Assembly (NCBI RefSeq): GCF_023091155.1
Contig: NZ_JAHWXK010000001.1
Span: forward strand, 1,364,001-1,428,000
DNA: 64,000 nt
From: Microbacterium sufflavum
Lineage (GTDB): Bacteria > Actinomycetota > Actinomycetes > Actinomycetales > Microbacteriaceae
Direction of reading: 5' to 3'
How positions within the stretch are numbered: position 1 is the first letter of the stretch; every line of letters starts with the position of its first letter. Both the position numbers and the translations under genes were made by a program. Under the pieces are notes generated by a model, which was not told the DNA's origin, ran no database searches, and was given only the letters and a program-made list of their open reading frames with translations. Of the stretch, positions 50,567 to 61,589 are shown one piece after another.

Positions 50567-50770
50567 ATGGCCACTGGCACTGTGAAATGGTTCAACGCGG
50601 AGAAGGGCTTCGGCTTCATCGCTCCTGATGACGGCACGGAAGACCTCTTCGCCCACTACTCGGCTATCGCCGGCTCCGGTTTCAAGGAGCTCCGCGAGAA
50701 CCAGAAGGTCGAATTCGACGCTGAGCGTGGCCCCAAGGGCATGCAGGCGGCGAACATCCGCGCTCTCTGA
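50567..50770 (+). CDS. cspA: cold shock protein
   Basis: 67 residues, one cold-shock OB domain: [16 protein letters not shown] (RNP-1-like KGFGFI) and DLFAHYSAI (RNP-2-like), ending AANIRAL. It binds single-stranded RNA and DNA and melts mRNA structure. ATG 50567 follows AGAAAGTAGAAAACAC, an A-rich 5' leader unusual for this GC-rich region and typical of csp genes. A strong terminator follows at 50789-50824. Confidence 0.95.
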   Translation: MATGTVKWFNAEKGFGFIAPDDGTEDLFAHYSAIAGSGFKELRENQKVEFDAERGPKGMQAANIRAL

Positions 50771-50788
50771 GCGTGCGCTGACTTCCTG

Positions 50789-50824
50789 AAGCCGGTCGGA
50801 TCCATCGGATCCGACCGGCTTTTC
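50789..50824 (+). terminator. rho-independent terminator of cspA
   Basis: AAGCCGGTCGGATCC and GGATCCGACCGGCTT form a perfect 15-bp stem with a 3-base loop (ATC), followed by TTTTC. The strongest terminator in the window. Confidence 0.88.
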
Positions 50825-50885
50825 GCATCCCTCCGGACCTCCGTGCGGTGTCATCGAATTGAGGATGACCTAACTTCGGGTTAGA

Positions 50886-50904
50886 TTAGGCGAGGCTTAC
50901 CAAA
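50886..50904 (+). promoter_or_regulatory. DtxR/IdeR-like iron box
   Basis: TTAGGCGAGGCTTACCAAA matches the DtxR/IdeR consensus TTAGGTTAGGCTAACCTAA at 15 of 19 positions and lies 55 bases before the GTG of the first siderophore-uptake gene. A CTAAC-TTCG-GGTTAG repeat just upstream may be a second site. Iron-loaded DtxR would repress the operon. Confidence 0.75.
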
Positions 50905-50958
50905 GGCCGGGCGCGTTCTCGTGCCGCCACCCCTCCTCCCATCCCGAAGGGAACGCCT

Positions 50959-51984
50959 GTGCGCATCTCTCGCCTGCTCGCCATCGGCGCGGCCGCCGCG
51001 CTCGCCGTGTCGCTCGCCGCCTGCTCGTCCTCGGCCCCCGAGTCGACCTCCTCCTCGGGCGGCAACCCCGCCTCCGACGACGCGTTCCCCGTCACGATCG
51101 AGCACGCCTTCGGCGAGACCACGATCACCGAGAAGCCCGAGCGCGTGGCCACGGTCGCCTGGGCCAACCACGAGGTCCCGCTCGCGCTCGGCATCGTCCC
51201 GGTCGGCATGAGCAAGGCCACCTGGGGAGACGACGACGACAACGGCATCCTCCCCTGGGTCGAGGAGAAGCTCGACGAACTCGGCGGCGACAGCCCGGCG
51301 CTGTTCGACGAGACCGACGGCATCGACTACGAGGCCGTGGCCGACACCGAGCCCGACGTGATCCTGGCGGCCTACTCCGGCCTGACGCAGGAGGAGTACG
51401 ACACGCTCTCCAAGATCGCGCCGGTCGTGGCCTACCCCGAGGTCCAATGGGGCACGTCGGTCGACGACATGATCGAGATGAACGCCACCGCGCTCGGGCT
51501 GAAGGACGAGGGCGAGGCACTGATCGATGAGCTGCACGCCGACGCCGACACCGCGCTCGAGGCCCACAGCGTGCTGAAGGACAAGAAGGTGCTGTTCGCG
51601 TACTTCGACCCGAGCGACCTCAGCACCATCGGCTACTACACGGCCGCGGACACGCGCCCCGGGTACCTCCACTCCCTCGGCCTGCCGTTCCCCGCGATCG
51701 TGGAGGAGAGCGTGGGCAGCGACAAGTTCAACCTCGAGGTGAGCGCCGAGGAGGCGCAGAAGTTCGACGACGTCGACGTGCTGGTCACCTACGGCGACGA
51801 CACGACCCTCGCCACGCTGCAGGCCGACCCGCTGCTGTCGAAGATCCCCGCGATCGCCGAGGGCCGCGTCGCGATCCTGCCCAACGCCACGCCCATCGCC
51901 GCCTCGGCGAACCCGTCGCCGCTGTCCATCCCGTGGGGCCTCGACGACTACCTGGCGATCCTGGCCGCACCGCTCGCGCCGTAA
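50959..51984 (+). CDS. iron-siderophore ABC transporter binding lipoprotein 1
   Basis: 341 residues from GTG 50959 (GAAGGGAA upstream). Lipoprotein signal ending SLAAC (Cys22). Periplasmic-binding-protein type III fold with a rigid helix: VTIEHAFGETTITEKPERVATVAWANHEVPLALGI, then AVADTEPDVILAAYSGLTQEEYD, then VDVLVTYGDDTT. It captures a ferric siderophore and delivers it to the permease pair that follows. First gene of the iron run behind the DtxR-like box. Confidence 0.92.
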   Translation: MRISRLLAIGAAAALAVSLAACSSSAPESTSSSGGNPASDDAFPVTIEHAFGETTITEKPERVATVAWANHEVPLALGIVPVGMSKATWGDDDDNGILPWVEEKLDELGGDSPALFDETDGIDYEAVADTEPDVILAAYSGLTQEEYDTLSKIAPVVAYPEVQWGTSVDDMIEMNATALGLKDEGEALIDELHADADTALEAHSVLKDKKVLFAYFDPSDLSTIGYYTAADTRPGYLHSLGLPFPAIVEESVGSDKFNLEVSAEEAQKFDDVDVLVTYGDDTTLATLQADPLLSKIPAIAEGRVAILPNATPIAASANPSPLSIPWGLDDYLAILAAPLAP

Positions 51985-52012
51985 CCGCGTCGCACCACCG
52001 CCGAGAGTCACC

Positions 52013-53056
52013 GTGATCTCCGCACCCGTGCTCGCACCGGACGCCGCCGCCCTGCGGCGCCCGGTGCTGGCGCGCACCCTCTGGCTGTGCGCCGGGGTCG
52101 TGGTGCTGCTGGTGCTGGCGGTGCTCTCGGTGTCGTTCGGGGCACGCGCGGTCTCCCTCGACGACATCCTCGCCGCCCTGGGCGGACAGTCCGACACGAT
52201 CGGGCAGGCCGCGGTTATCAAGCGCCTCCCGCGCACGGTGCTCGCGCTGCTCGTGGGCGCCGCGCTCGCGCTTGCCGGGGCGACCATGCAGGCCGTGACC
52301 CGCAACCCCATCGCCGAGCCCGGCATCCTCGGCATCTCGAACGGGGCGTCGTTCGCGGTCGTGCTCGGCATCGCGTTCTTCGGGCTGAGCAACCCGTACG
52401 GCCAGATGGCGTTCGCGATCGCCGGCGCCGCGGCCGCCGCGGTGTTCGTCTACGCCGTCGGGTCGCTCGGCCGCGGCGGCGCCACCCCGCTCAAGCTCGC
52501 CCTGGCGGGCGCGGCGACCTCGGCCGCGTTCGCCTCGCTCATCAGCGCGGTCATGCTGCCGCGGGTCGACCTGCTGCAGACCTTCCAGTCGTGGCAGATC
52601 GGCGGGGTCGGGGGAGCCGAGTGGCCGCGCATCGCGATCACCGCCCCCGTGCTCGCGGTCGGCGCGCTGCTGTGCTTCCTGACCGCCCGCGGCATGAACT
52701 CCCTCGCACTCGGCGACGACATGGCCACGGGGCTCGGCGAGCGCGTGGCGCGCACGCGCGCGGTCTCGGCGCTCGGCTCGGTGATCCTGGCCGGAGCCGC
52801 GACCGCGATCGCCGGGCCCATCGGCTTCGTCGGGCTCATCGTGCCGCACCTGTGCCGCCTGCTCGTGGGCACCGACCACCGCTGGCTGCTGCCCTTCTCG
52901 GCCCTCGCGGGAGCGGCCCTGCTGACCGCGAGCGACATCGTCGGCCGGGTGATCTCGCCGTCGTCGGACGAGATCCAGGTCGGCATCATCACCGCGATCA
53001 TCGGGGCGCCGTTCTTCATCTGGATCGTCCGCCGACAGAGGGTGAGGGAGCTGTGA
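52013..53056 (+). CDS. FecCD-family siderophore permease 1a
   Basis: 347 residues, about nine to ten membrane spans. Motifs RLPRTVLALLVGAALALAGATMQAVTRNPIAEPGILGISNGASFA and GFVGLIVPHLCRLLVGTDHRW are FecCD hallmarks. GTG 52013, 28 bases after the binding-protein gene. It pairs with the next permease, which starts within its stop (GTGA). Confidence 0.92.
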   Translation: MISAPVLAPDAAALRRPVLARTLWLCAGVVVLLVLAVLSVSFGARAVSLDDILAALGGQSDTIGQAAVIKRLPRTVLALLVGAALALAGATMQAVTRNPIAEPGILGISNGASFAVVLGIAFFGLSNPYGQMAFAIAGAAAAAVFVYAVGSLGRGGATPLKLALAGAATSAAFASLISAVMLPRVDLLQTFQSWQIGGVGGAEWPRIAITAPVLAVGALLCFLTARGMNSLALGDDMATGLGERVARTRAVSALGSVILAGAATAIAGPIGFVGLIVPHLCRLLVGTDHRWLLPFSALAGAALLTASDIVGRVISPSSDEIQVGIITAIIGAPFFIWIVRRQRVREL

Positions 53057-54126
53057 GCGCCACGGAGCACACGCTCGTCCGCGCGGAGGAGTCCGCGGCC
53101 GCCCGCACGGCCAGGGTGATCGCCGGACGCCGGGCCCGTCACCGCCGGCACGCGCTCGTCACGGTCGCGCTGGCCGTGGTCGTGCTCGCCCTGTTCACGG
53201 TCGCGCTCATGGTGGGCAACACGTTCTATCCGCTCGACGAGGTGATCCGCGTGATCCTGGGCGAGACCGTGCCGGGGGCGTCGTTCACCGTGGGCGACCT
53301 GCGGTTGCCGCGGGCGATCCTCGCCATCCTCGCGGGGCTCGCGTTCGGCATGGCCGGCGTCACCTTCCAGACCATGCTGCGCAACCCGCTCGCCTCCCCC
53401 GACATCATCGGGATCTCGCACGGCGCCGGGGCGGCCGCGGTCTTCGGGATCGTCGTGCTCTCGCTCAACGGCCCGATGGTGTCGCTGCTCGCACTCGCCG
53501 GCGCCCTCGTCACCGCGCTCGCGATCTACCTGCTCGCGATCAAGGGCGGCTTCGCCGGCGCCCGACTGATCCTGATCGGGATCGGGGTCGCGGCGATGCT
53601 GCAGAGCGTCATCGCCTACCTGCTCTCCCGCGCCGCGAACTGGGACATCCAGACCGCCATGCAGTGGATCACCGGCAGCCTCAACAACGCCTCGTGGGAG
53701 CGGGTGCTGCCGATGGCGATCGCCGCGGTCGTGCTGGTGCCGCTGCTGCTGACGCAGGGGCGGGCCCTGGGCGCGCTCCAGCTGGGCGACGACTCCGCGG
53801 CCGGCCTCGGCGTGCGCGTCGGCGTCACCCGCGTGGTGTTCATCCTCGGTGCCGTCGCGCTGCTCGCCGTCGCGACCGCCGCCACCGGCCCCATCGCGTT
53901 CGTCGCGTTCATGGCGGGACCGATCGCCGCCCGGCTCACCGGACCGGGCGCGACCCTCCTGCTGCCCAGCGGTCTCGTCGGCGCGGTGCTGGTGCTGGCG
54001 GGCGACCTCATCGGCCAGTTCGCGCTCGGCACGCGCTACCCCGTCGGCGTCGTCACCGGCGTCGTCGGCGCGCCGTACCTGATCTACCTCCTCATCCGCA
54101 CCAACCGCACCGGAGGCTCCCTGTGA
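53053..54126 (+). CDS. FecCD-family siderophore permease 1b
   Basis: 357 residues from GTG 53053, overlapping the previous stop by 4 bases. A basic N-terminus (RRARHRRH) precedes the first span. FecCD motifs RLPRAILAILAGLAFGMAGVTFQTMLRNPLASPDIIGISHGAGAA and FVAFMAGPIAARLTGPG are present. Forms the heterodimeric channel with permease 1a. The stop overlaps the ATPase gene by GTGA. Confidence 0.92.
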   Translation: MSATEHTLVRAEESAAARTARVIAGRRARHRRHALVTVALAVVVLALFTVALMVGNTFYPLDEVIRVILGETVPGASFTVGDLRLPRAILAILAGLAFGMAGVTFQTMLRNPLASPDIIGISHGAGAAAVFGIVVLSLNGPMVSLLALAGALVTALAIYLLAIKGGFAGARLILIGIGVAAMLQSVIAYLLSRAANWDIQTAMQWITGSLNNASWERVLPMAIAAVVLVPLLLTQGRALGALQLGDDSAAGLGVRVGVTRVVFILGAVALLAVATAATGPIAFVAFMAGPIAARLTGPGATLLLPSGLVGAVLVLAGDLIGQFALGTRYPVGVVTGVVGAPYLIYLLIRTNRTGGSL

Positions 54127-54923
54127 CCGCCGCCCACACCCTGTCCGCCGAGGGCGTGACGCTCTCCTACGGCGACCGCACCGTGGTCGAGGGGCTCGAC
54201 CTGCAGATCGCCCCGGGCAAGATCACGACCATCGTCGGCGCGAACGGCTGCGGCAAGTCCACCCTGCTGCGCGCCCTCGCCCGGCTGCTGTCGCCCGTGG
54301 CCGGCCAGGTGGTGCTCGACGGCACGTCCGTGCACACCCGCCCCACCAGGGAGGTCGCGCGCATCCTCGGGCTGCTGCCGCAGTCGCCGGTGGCCCCGGA
54401 GGGCATCGCGGTGGCCGACCTCGTCGGGCGCGGACGCCACCCGCACCAGCGGGCGCTGTCGCGCTGGAGTGCGCACGACTACGAGGTCGTCGCCGATGCG
54501 CTCGACGCCACGGGCATCAGCGATCTCGCCGACCGCAGCGTCGACGAGCTCTCCGGCGGACAGCGTCAGCGCGTGTGGATCGCGATGGCCCTCGCGCAGG
54601 AGACCGACATCCTGCTGCTCGACGAGCCGACCACGTTCCTCGACGTCGCCCACCAGGTCGAGGTGCTCGACCTGCTCACCGACCTGAGCGTCGCCCGCGG
54701 CACCACGATCGTGATGGTGCTGCACGACCTCAACCTCGCCGCCCGCTACGCCGACGAGCTCGTCGCCATGAAGGACGGCCGCGTGTACGCCACGGGGTCG
54801 CCGCAGGACGTGGTGACCGCCGAGCTCGTGGAAGAGGTCTTCGGGCTGCCCAACCAGATCACCGTCGACCCGGTCTCCGGGAAGCCGATGGTCACCCCCA
54901 TCGGAAGGCATCATGTCCGCTGA
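54123..54923 (+). CDS. siderophore ABC transporter ATPase 1
   Basis: 266 residues from GTG 54123. FepC-type ATPase: Walker A GANGCGKSTLLRAL, Q-loop LPQSP, signature LSGGQRQR, Walker B ILLLDEPTTFLD, H-loop VLHDLN. It powers permeases 1a/1b. Its last 11 bases overlap the siderophore-interacting protein gene. Confidence 0.94.
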   Translation: MTAAHTLSAEGVTLSYGDRTVVEGLDLQIAPGKITTIVGANGCGKSTLLRALARLLSPVAGQVVLDGTSVHTRPTREVARILGLLPQSPVAPEGIAVADLVGRGRHPHQRALSRWSAHDYEVVADALDATGISDLADRSVDELSGGQRQRVWIAMALAQETDILLLDEPTTFLDVAHQVEVLDLLTDLSVARGTTIVMVLHDLNLAARYADELVAMKDGRVYATGSPQDVVTAELVEEVFGLPNQITVDPVSGKPMVTPIGRHHVR

Positions 54924-55872
54924 GACGACCACGACCGAACGCCCGACCTACCTCCTCACCCGCGCCGAGGTGCGCGCCGTGGAACGCGTGTCGCCCTCGT
55001 TCGTGCGGGTGACCCTCGGCGGGGACGACCTGCGTGAACTGGGCACCCCCGGCGCCGTGTTCGACAGTCGCATCAAGCTCGTGTTCCCGCCCGCCTCCGG
55101 GGTGCTGCCCGAGATCGACCGCACTACGGACGACTGGTGGGGCTCCTACCTCGCGGTGCCCGAGGCCGAGCGCGGCGCGATGCGCACGTACTCGGTGCGC
55201 GAGCTGCGGGTGGCCGCCGACGACACGACCGAGGTGGACGTGGACTTCGTGCTGCACCTGGAGCCGGGGCTCACCGGGCCCGCATCGCGGTGGGCGAGCA
55301 CGGCCGCCGTGGGGCAGGAGCTGTGGCTCGTCGGTCCGCGGCGCGGGGTCGTTCCGCACGGCGGTGCCGAGTACCGCCCCGGTCGCGCCGACTCCGTGGT
55401 GCTGGCGGGCGACGAGACGGCCGCCCCCGCGATCGCCCGCATCCTGGAGGACGCGCCGCGCGACCTCCGCGGCGTCGCGTTCATCGAGGTGCCGTCGCCG
55501 GCCGACGTGCTGCGCATCGACCCGCCCGCCGGGGTGGAGGTGCACTGGCTGCCCCGCGACGTGGGTGAGCCGCACGGCCTCCGGCTCATCCCCGCGGTGC
55601 TCGGCTACCTCGGAGACGCCGACGCGACCGACGAGATCCGGGTGAAGGACGTCGAGACGGAAGACCTGCTGTGGGAGACGCCGGAGTACTCGGGTCTCGG
55701 CGAGGACATCGACCCCGCGACCGCGACCCCGGTGGAGCGCTACTTCTGGATCGCGGGGGAGAGCGGCGTGGTCACGACCCTGCGCCGGCACCTGGTGAAG
55801 GACCTCGGCATCGACCGCCGCCAGGTCGCGTTCATGGGCTACTGGCGCCGCGGCGTGGCGATGCGGGGCTGA
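54913..55872 (+). CDS. siderophore-interacting protein (SIP, FAD-type reductase)
   Basis: 319 residues: an FAD-binding barrel (VSPSFVRVTLGGDDLRELG, RTYSVRELR, the RxYS flavin motif) and an NAD(P)H-binding half (VVLAGDETAAPAIARILED, FWIAGESGVVTTLRRHLVKDLG). ViuB/YqjH-like proteins reduce ferric iron in the imported siderophore and release it in the cytoplasm. Its place between the two transporters suggests it serves both. It overlaps the preceding ATPase by 11 bases. Confidence 0.92.
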   Translation: MSAETTTTERPTYLLTRAEVRAVERVSPSFVRVTLGGDDLRELGTPGAVFDSRIKLVFPPASGVLPEIDRTTDDWWGSYLAVPEAERGAMRTYSVRELRVAADDTTEVDVDFVLHLEPGLTGPASRWASTAAVGQELWLVGPRRGVVPHGGAEYRPGRADSVVLAGDETAAPAIARILEDAPRDLRGVAFIEVPSPADVLRIDPPAGVEVHWLPRDVGEPHGLRLIPAVLGYLGDADATDEIRVKDVETEDLLWETPEYSGLGEDIDPATATPVERYFWIAGESGVVTTLRRHLVKDLGIDRRQVAFMGYWRRGVAMRG

Positions 55873-55873
55873 C

Positions 55874-56713
<840 letters not shown>

Positions 56714-56741
56714 TCCACCCCCACCCCTGGAGGAACACCCG

Positions 56742-57773
56742 ATGAAGAAGACCCCCCTGGCCGTGCTCGCCCTCGGTGGTGCACTGACCCTCGCGCTCGC
56801 CGGGTGCGGCACCACGCAGACGCCGTCCGCCTCGGACGCCGCAGCGCCCGTCTCGACCAGCGAGGGCTGCGCGGACGACGCGACCTCGACCTCGACCGGT
56901 GCCGTCTCGGTGACGGACGACCTGGGCCGCACGGTCGAGCTCGACCGGCCGGCCGAGCGCATCGCGGTGCTGGAGTGGCAGCAGATCGAGGACGCGCTGA
57001 CGCTGTGCGTGGCCCCGGTCGCCGTCGCCGACGCCGAGGGCTACTCCACGTGGGTGTCGGCGGAGGAGCTGCCGGACGACGTGGTGGATGTGGGCACGCG
57101 GCAGGAGCCGAACCTGGAGACCCTGTTCGGCACCGACCCCGACCTGGTGATCGTCGAGGTGCGCGGGACGGACGACCCGATCGTGGCCCAGCTCGAGGAG
57201 TACGACGTGCCGGTGCTCGCGACGGTGGGCGCCGATGCGAAGGACCCCATCGCGAAGATGCTGAACACGCTCGACCTGATCGCGCAGGTCACGGGTCGTG
57301 AGGAGCGCGCCGACGACGTGACCGCGGAGTTCCAGCAGCACCTCGACGACGCGAAGGCCGAGCTGGCGGACCGCGAGCTCGCGACACGCGACTTCGTGTT
57401 CTTCGACGGCTGGGTCGACGGCGGCAACGTCGCCCTGCGGCCGTTCGGCCAGGGCTCGCTCGTCGGCGAGGTCGGCGAGCAGCTCGGACTCGTGAACGCC
57501 TGGACCGGGACGGTCGACCCGGTGTACGGCCTGGGGCAGACCGACGTGGAGGGCATGACCACCGTCGGCGACGCCAGCCTGTTCTACACGGGTACGGAAG
57601 ACCCCGACTCGGAGAACATCATGGACGCCCTCGCCGACAACCCGGCCTGGACCTCGCTGCCCGCCGTGGCCGACGGCCGCCTGACCGCGTTCCCCGCGGG
57701 CATCTGGACGTTCGGCGGCCCCCGCTCGACCGCGCAGATCGTCGACGGCTTCGTCGAGGTGCTCTCGAAGTGA
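56742..57773 (+). CDS. iron-siderophore ABC transporter binding lipoprotein 2
   Basis: 343 residues from ATG 56742 (TGGAGGAA upstream). Lipobox LALAGC (Cys22). Type III binding-protein fold: VTDDLGRTVELDRPAERIAVLEWQQIEDALTL, then LFGTDPDLVIVEVRG, then LADNPAWTSLPAVADGRL. Different sequence from SBP 1, so it probably takes a different siderophore. Its stop overlaps the fused permease start by 4 bases. Confidence 0.92.
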   Translation: MKKTPLAVLALGGALTLALAGCGTTQTPSASDAAAPVSTSEGCADDATSTSTGAVSVTDDLGRTVELDRPAERIAVLEWQQIEDALTLCVAPVAVADAEGYSTWVSAEELPDDVVDVGTRQEPNLETLFGTDPDLVIVEVRGTDDPIVAQLEEYDVPVLATVGADAKDPIAKMLNTLDLIAQVTGREERADDVTAEFQQHLDDAKAELADRELATRDFVFFDGWVDGGNVALRPFGQGSLVGEVGEQLGLVNAWTGTVDPVYGLGQTDVEGMTTVGDASLFYTGTEDPDSENIMDALADNPAWTSLPAVADGRLTAFPAGIWTFGGPRSTAQIVDGFVEVLSK

Positions 57774-59857
57774 CCGAGACCCTCCGCCTCGACGACACGA
57801 CGGATCCCGCGGCGCCGGAGCGTCGCGCGACCGCCGTCTCCGTCGAGGCGGAGGGCCGCGGGCCGAAGGCCCTCCTGACGGGGGTCGGGGTGCTCGTCCT
57901 GCTCGCGGTGCTGCTGGTCGCGGTCGCCGGCTGGCATCTCACGCAGGGCACGAGCGGGGCCGTGCTGCCCCCGGCCGACGTGCTGTGGGGCTCGCGGATC
58001 CCGCGCCTGGCCGCGGGCGTCGCGGTCGGGGTCGCCCTGGGCGTGGCGGGGATCCTGCTGCAGTCGCTCGCCCGCAACGCGCTCGCCTCGCCCGACACGC
58101 TGGGGGTGACCGCGGGAGCGTACCTGGCGGTCACGGCGCTCGCCGCGTTCGGGATCGCCGTGCCCGTGTGGGCGTCCGGAGCGGTGGCGTTCGCGGGCGG
58201 GCTCGTGGCGGCCGGGATCGTGCTCGGGCTCGCGGGCGGTGCCGGCTCGTCCACCACGCGCCTCATCCTCGCCGGCACGGCCCTGGCGCTGGCCTTCCAG
58301 GCGGGCACCTCGACCCTGCTGATCCTGTTCGACGAGGAGACCACCGGGCTGCTCGCGTGGGGGAGCGGGAGCCTGTCGCAGCTCGGGCTGACCGCGTTCC
58401 TCCAGGCGGCCCCGGTCGTGGTGGTCGTCACCGTGCTGGCCCTGGTGCTCGCCCGACGCCTCGACATCCTGGCGCTCGGCGATGACACGGCCTCGTCGCT
58501 CGGGGTGCCGATCCGTTCCACGCGGGCGATCAGCATCCTCCTCGCGGTCACGCTGACGGCCGTGTCGGTCACGCTCGCGGGACCGATGGGCTTCGTCGGA
58601 CTGTGCGCGCCGGTGCTCGCGCGGCTGCTGTCCCGCGTGGTGCCCAGCCTGAACCGGCACCTGCTGCTGATCCCAGCCGCGGGGCTGCTCGGCGCGATCG
58701 TGGTGATCCTGGCCGACGCCCTGCTGCGGGCGCTGATCGGCGCCGAGGCCGCGATCCTCATCCCGACGGGGGTCGCGACGACGCTGCTGGGCGCGATCGT
58801 GCTGGTGCTCATGGCCCGACGGCTGCGCGACGCCGGCCCCACCCGCGAGCCGCCGCGCGTGCGCTTCGGTGTGCGCAGCCGCGTGCGCTTCCGCGTGACC
58901 CTGGTGGTCGTGGCGCTCGGGGTTGCCGGGGTGCTGCTGCTCGGGCTGCTCGCCGGTCACACGTGGCTGCTGACGGGCGACATCGCCCTGTGGCTGCAGG
59001 GGCAGGCGGCCCCGCCGATCGCGTTCGCGCTGGACGAGCGGGCCCCGCGGGTCGTGGCCGCGGTCGTGGCGGGAGGCGCGCTCGCCCTCTCCGGCACGCT
59101 GATCCAGGGGGTGAGCCGCAACCCGCTCGCCGACCCCAGCATCCTCGGGGTCACCGGTGGCGGCGGGCTGGGGGCCGTGCTGGTGATCACGAGCGCGGCG
59201 TCGTCGACGGGCGGCATGATCGCGGGTGCCGTGACGGGCTCGCTGCTCGCGTTCGCCCTGGTCTACCTCCTGTCGTGGCGAGGAGGTCTGAGCGCGGACC
59301 GGTTCCTGCTCGTGGGTATCGGGGTGTCGTACCTCACGGTCTCGCTCACGACGTTCTTCCTGCTGCGGTCGAACCCGTGGGACACCCCGCGGATCTACAC
59401 GTGGCTGTCCGGCACGACGTACGGTCGCGCGTGGGAGCAGATCCTCCCGCTGGTGATCGTGCTGGTCATCGCACTGCCGTTCGTGGTGTCGAGCCGCCGC
59501 GAGCTCGACGTCCTGTCGCTCGACGAGGACACGCCGCGGCTGGTGGGCATCCGGCTGGAGCCGGTGCGCCTGCTGCTGCTCGCGGTGGCGGCCGTGCTCG
59601 CCGCGCTGAGCGTCACGGCGATCGGGGTGATCGGCTTCGTGGGGCTCGTCGCGCCGCACGCCGCCCGGGCGCTGGTGGGGGCGCGGCATGCGCGGGTGAT
59701 CCCGGTCGCCGTGCTGCTGGGCGGGCTGCTGGTCGCGGTGGCCGACACGATCGGTCGCACGGTCATCGCGCCCGCGCAGCTGCCGGCCGGCCTGGTGGTC
59801 GCGCTGATCGGCGCCCCGTACTTCGTCTGGCTGCTCTGGCGCTCGCGCGACGCCTGA
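57770..59857 (+). CDS. fused double FecCD permease (FhuB-like)
   Basis: 695 residues with two complete FecCD halves: the first (about 30-355) has RIPRLAAGVAVGVALGVAGILLQSLARNALASPDTLGV; the second (about 370-695) has RAPRVVAAVVAGGALALSGTLIQGVSRNPLADPSILGV. Each carries a GFVGLxxPxxAR loop. About 18-20 spans in all. It replaces the permease heterodimer for SBP 2 and ATPase 2, as FhuB does in hydroxamate uptake. GTG 57770 is coupled to the SBP gene by a 4-base overlap. Confidence 0.92.
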   Translation: MTETLRLDDTTDPAAPERRATAVSVEAEGRGPKALLTGVGVLVLLAVLLVAVAGWHLTQGTSGAVLPPADVLWGSRIPRLAAGVAVGVALGVAGILLQSLARNALASPDTLGVTAGAYLAVTALAAFGIAVPVWASGAVAFAGGLVAAGIVLGLAGGAGSSTTRLILAGTALALAFQAGTSTLLILFDEETTGLLAWGSGSLSQLGLTAFLQAAPVVVVVTVLALVLARRLDILALGDDTASSLGVPIRSTRAISILLAVTLTAVSVTLAGPMGFVGLCAPVLARLLSRVVPSLNRHLLLIPAAGLLGAIVVILADALLRALIGAEAAILIPTGVATTLLGAIVLVLMARRLRDAGPTREPPRVRFGVRSRVRFRVTLVVVALGVAGVLLLGLLAGHTWLLTGDIALWLQGQAAPPIAFALDERAPRVVAAVVAGGALALSGTLIQGVSRNPLADPSILGVTGGGGLGAVLVITSAASSTGGMIAGAVTGSLLAFALVYLLSWRGGLSADRFLLVGIGVSYLTVSLTTFFLLRSNPWDTPRIYTWLSGTTYGRAWEQILPLVIVLVIALPFVVSSRRELDVLSLDEDTPRLVGIRLEPVRLLLLAVAAVLAALSVTAIGVIGFVGLVAPHAARALVGARHARVIPVAVLLGGLLVAVADTIGRTVIAPAQLPAGLVVALIGAPYFVWLLWRSRDA

Positions 59858-59893
59858 CCCCGCTCCCCGGCCCGCCCTGTCCGTTCGTCCCGT

Positions 59894-60030
59894 GGCGGGA
59901 TCGAAAACGCACCCTCGGGCCGGTTCGGGGGCGCGTTTCTGATCCCGCCTCCGCCCGCCCCCGCGTTCGGTCGGAGGCGGGAACGAAAACGCACCCCCGG
60001 GGGTGTCCGGAGGTGCGTTCTCGATCCCCG
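59894..60030. repeat. paired REP-like hairpins between convergent genes
   Basis: Two 21-bp direct repeats that differ at one base lie at 59894-59914 and 59976-59996; each contains CGAAAACGCACCC. Each forms the left arm of a hairpin: GGCGGGATC (59894-59902) pairs with 59941-59949, and AACGCACC (59988-59995) pairs with 60012-60019. A third stem, CCCGCCTCCG with CGGAGGCGGG (59944-59981), links them. It lies in the 210-base gap after the iron operon, before the convergent hydrolase, so it can serve as a two-way terminator. Confidence 0.65.
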
Positions 60031-60067
60031 AGCCGGGGTGGGTGGGTGGAGGAGGGGGGGAGGGGGT

Positions 60068-60988
<921 letters not shown>

Positions 60989-61006
60989 TCAAGTAGACTT
61001 CTGCAC

Positions 61007-61573
61007 ATGACCGAAGACGACGCTCGCGAGCGCATCCTCTCCGCCGCGGAGGAGCTCTACTACCGCAAGGGATACGCGGCCGTCGGCATGGACGAGCTGC
61101 GCACGGCCGCCGGCGTGTCGCTGCGTCGCCTCTACTCGCTCTTCCCTGCCAAGACCGATATCGTCTCGGCGGTCCTCGCCCGCAGGCACACCGAATGGGA
61201 GTCGGGTCTCTCCGCCGCTGTCGCCGCCGCGGGCGACGGGCCCCGCGCGCGGCTGCTCGCCGTCTACGGCTACCTGGAGGACTGGTTCTGCAGCGACGGC
61301 TTCCGCGGCTGCGCGTTCATCAACGCATTCGGCGAGCTCGGCGGGACGAACCCCGAGGTCGCCTCCATCGTCCGCGCGCACAAGGCCTCGTTCCAGGAGT
61401 ACATGGCCGCGCTGGTCGCGGACACCGGTGCCCCGGCCGCGTTGGCCGCCCAGCTCTCGATCCTCGCCGAGGGGGCGCAGAGCACCGCGGCGATCTCGGC
61501 CGACCCGCAGGCGGCGGTGCACGCGCGCCGGGCAGCCGAGGTGCTCATCGACGCGGCGTTCGCCACCGCCTGA
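61007..61573 (+). CDS. TetR-family regulator of the hydrolase
   Basis: 188 residues from ATG 61007. HTH: DARERILSAAEELYYRKGYAAVGMDELRTAAGVSLRRLYSLFPAKTDIVSAV. The ligand domain has GFRGCAFINAFGELGG, typical of a group that controls chloroperoxidase-like and related genes. An ATG at 60986 directly abuts the second operator and would leave no leader, so 61007 is preferred. Probable autorepressor. Confidence 0.9.
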   Translation: MTEDDARERILSAAEELYYRKGYAAVGMDELRTAAGVSLRRLYSLFPAKTDIVSAVLARRHTEWESGLSAAVAAAGDGPRARLLAVYGYLEDWFCSDGFRGCAFINAFGELGGTNPEVASIVRAHKASFQEYMAALVADTGAPAALAAQLSILAEGAQSTAAISADPQAAVHARRAAEVLIDAAFATA

Positions 61574-61589
61574 GCTTCGGCACCTCTCG

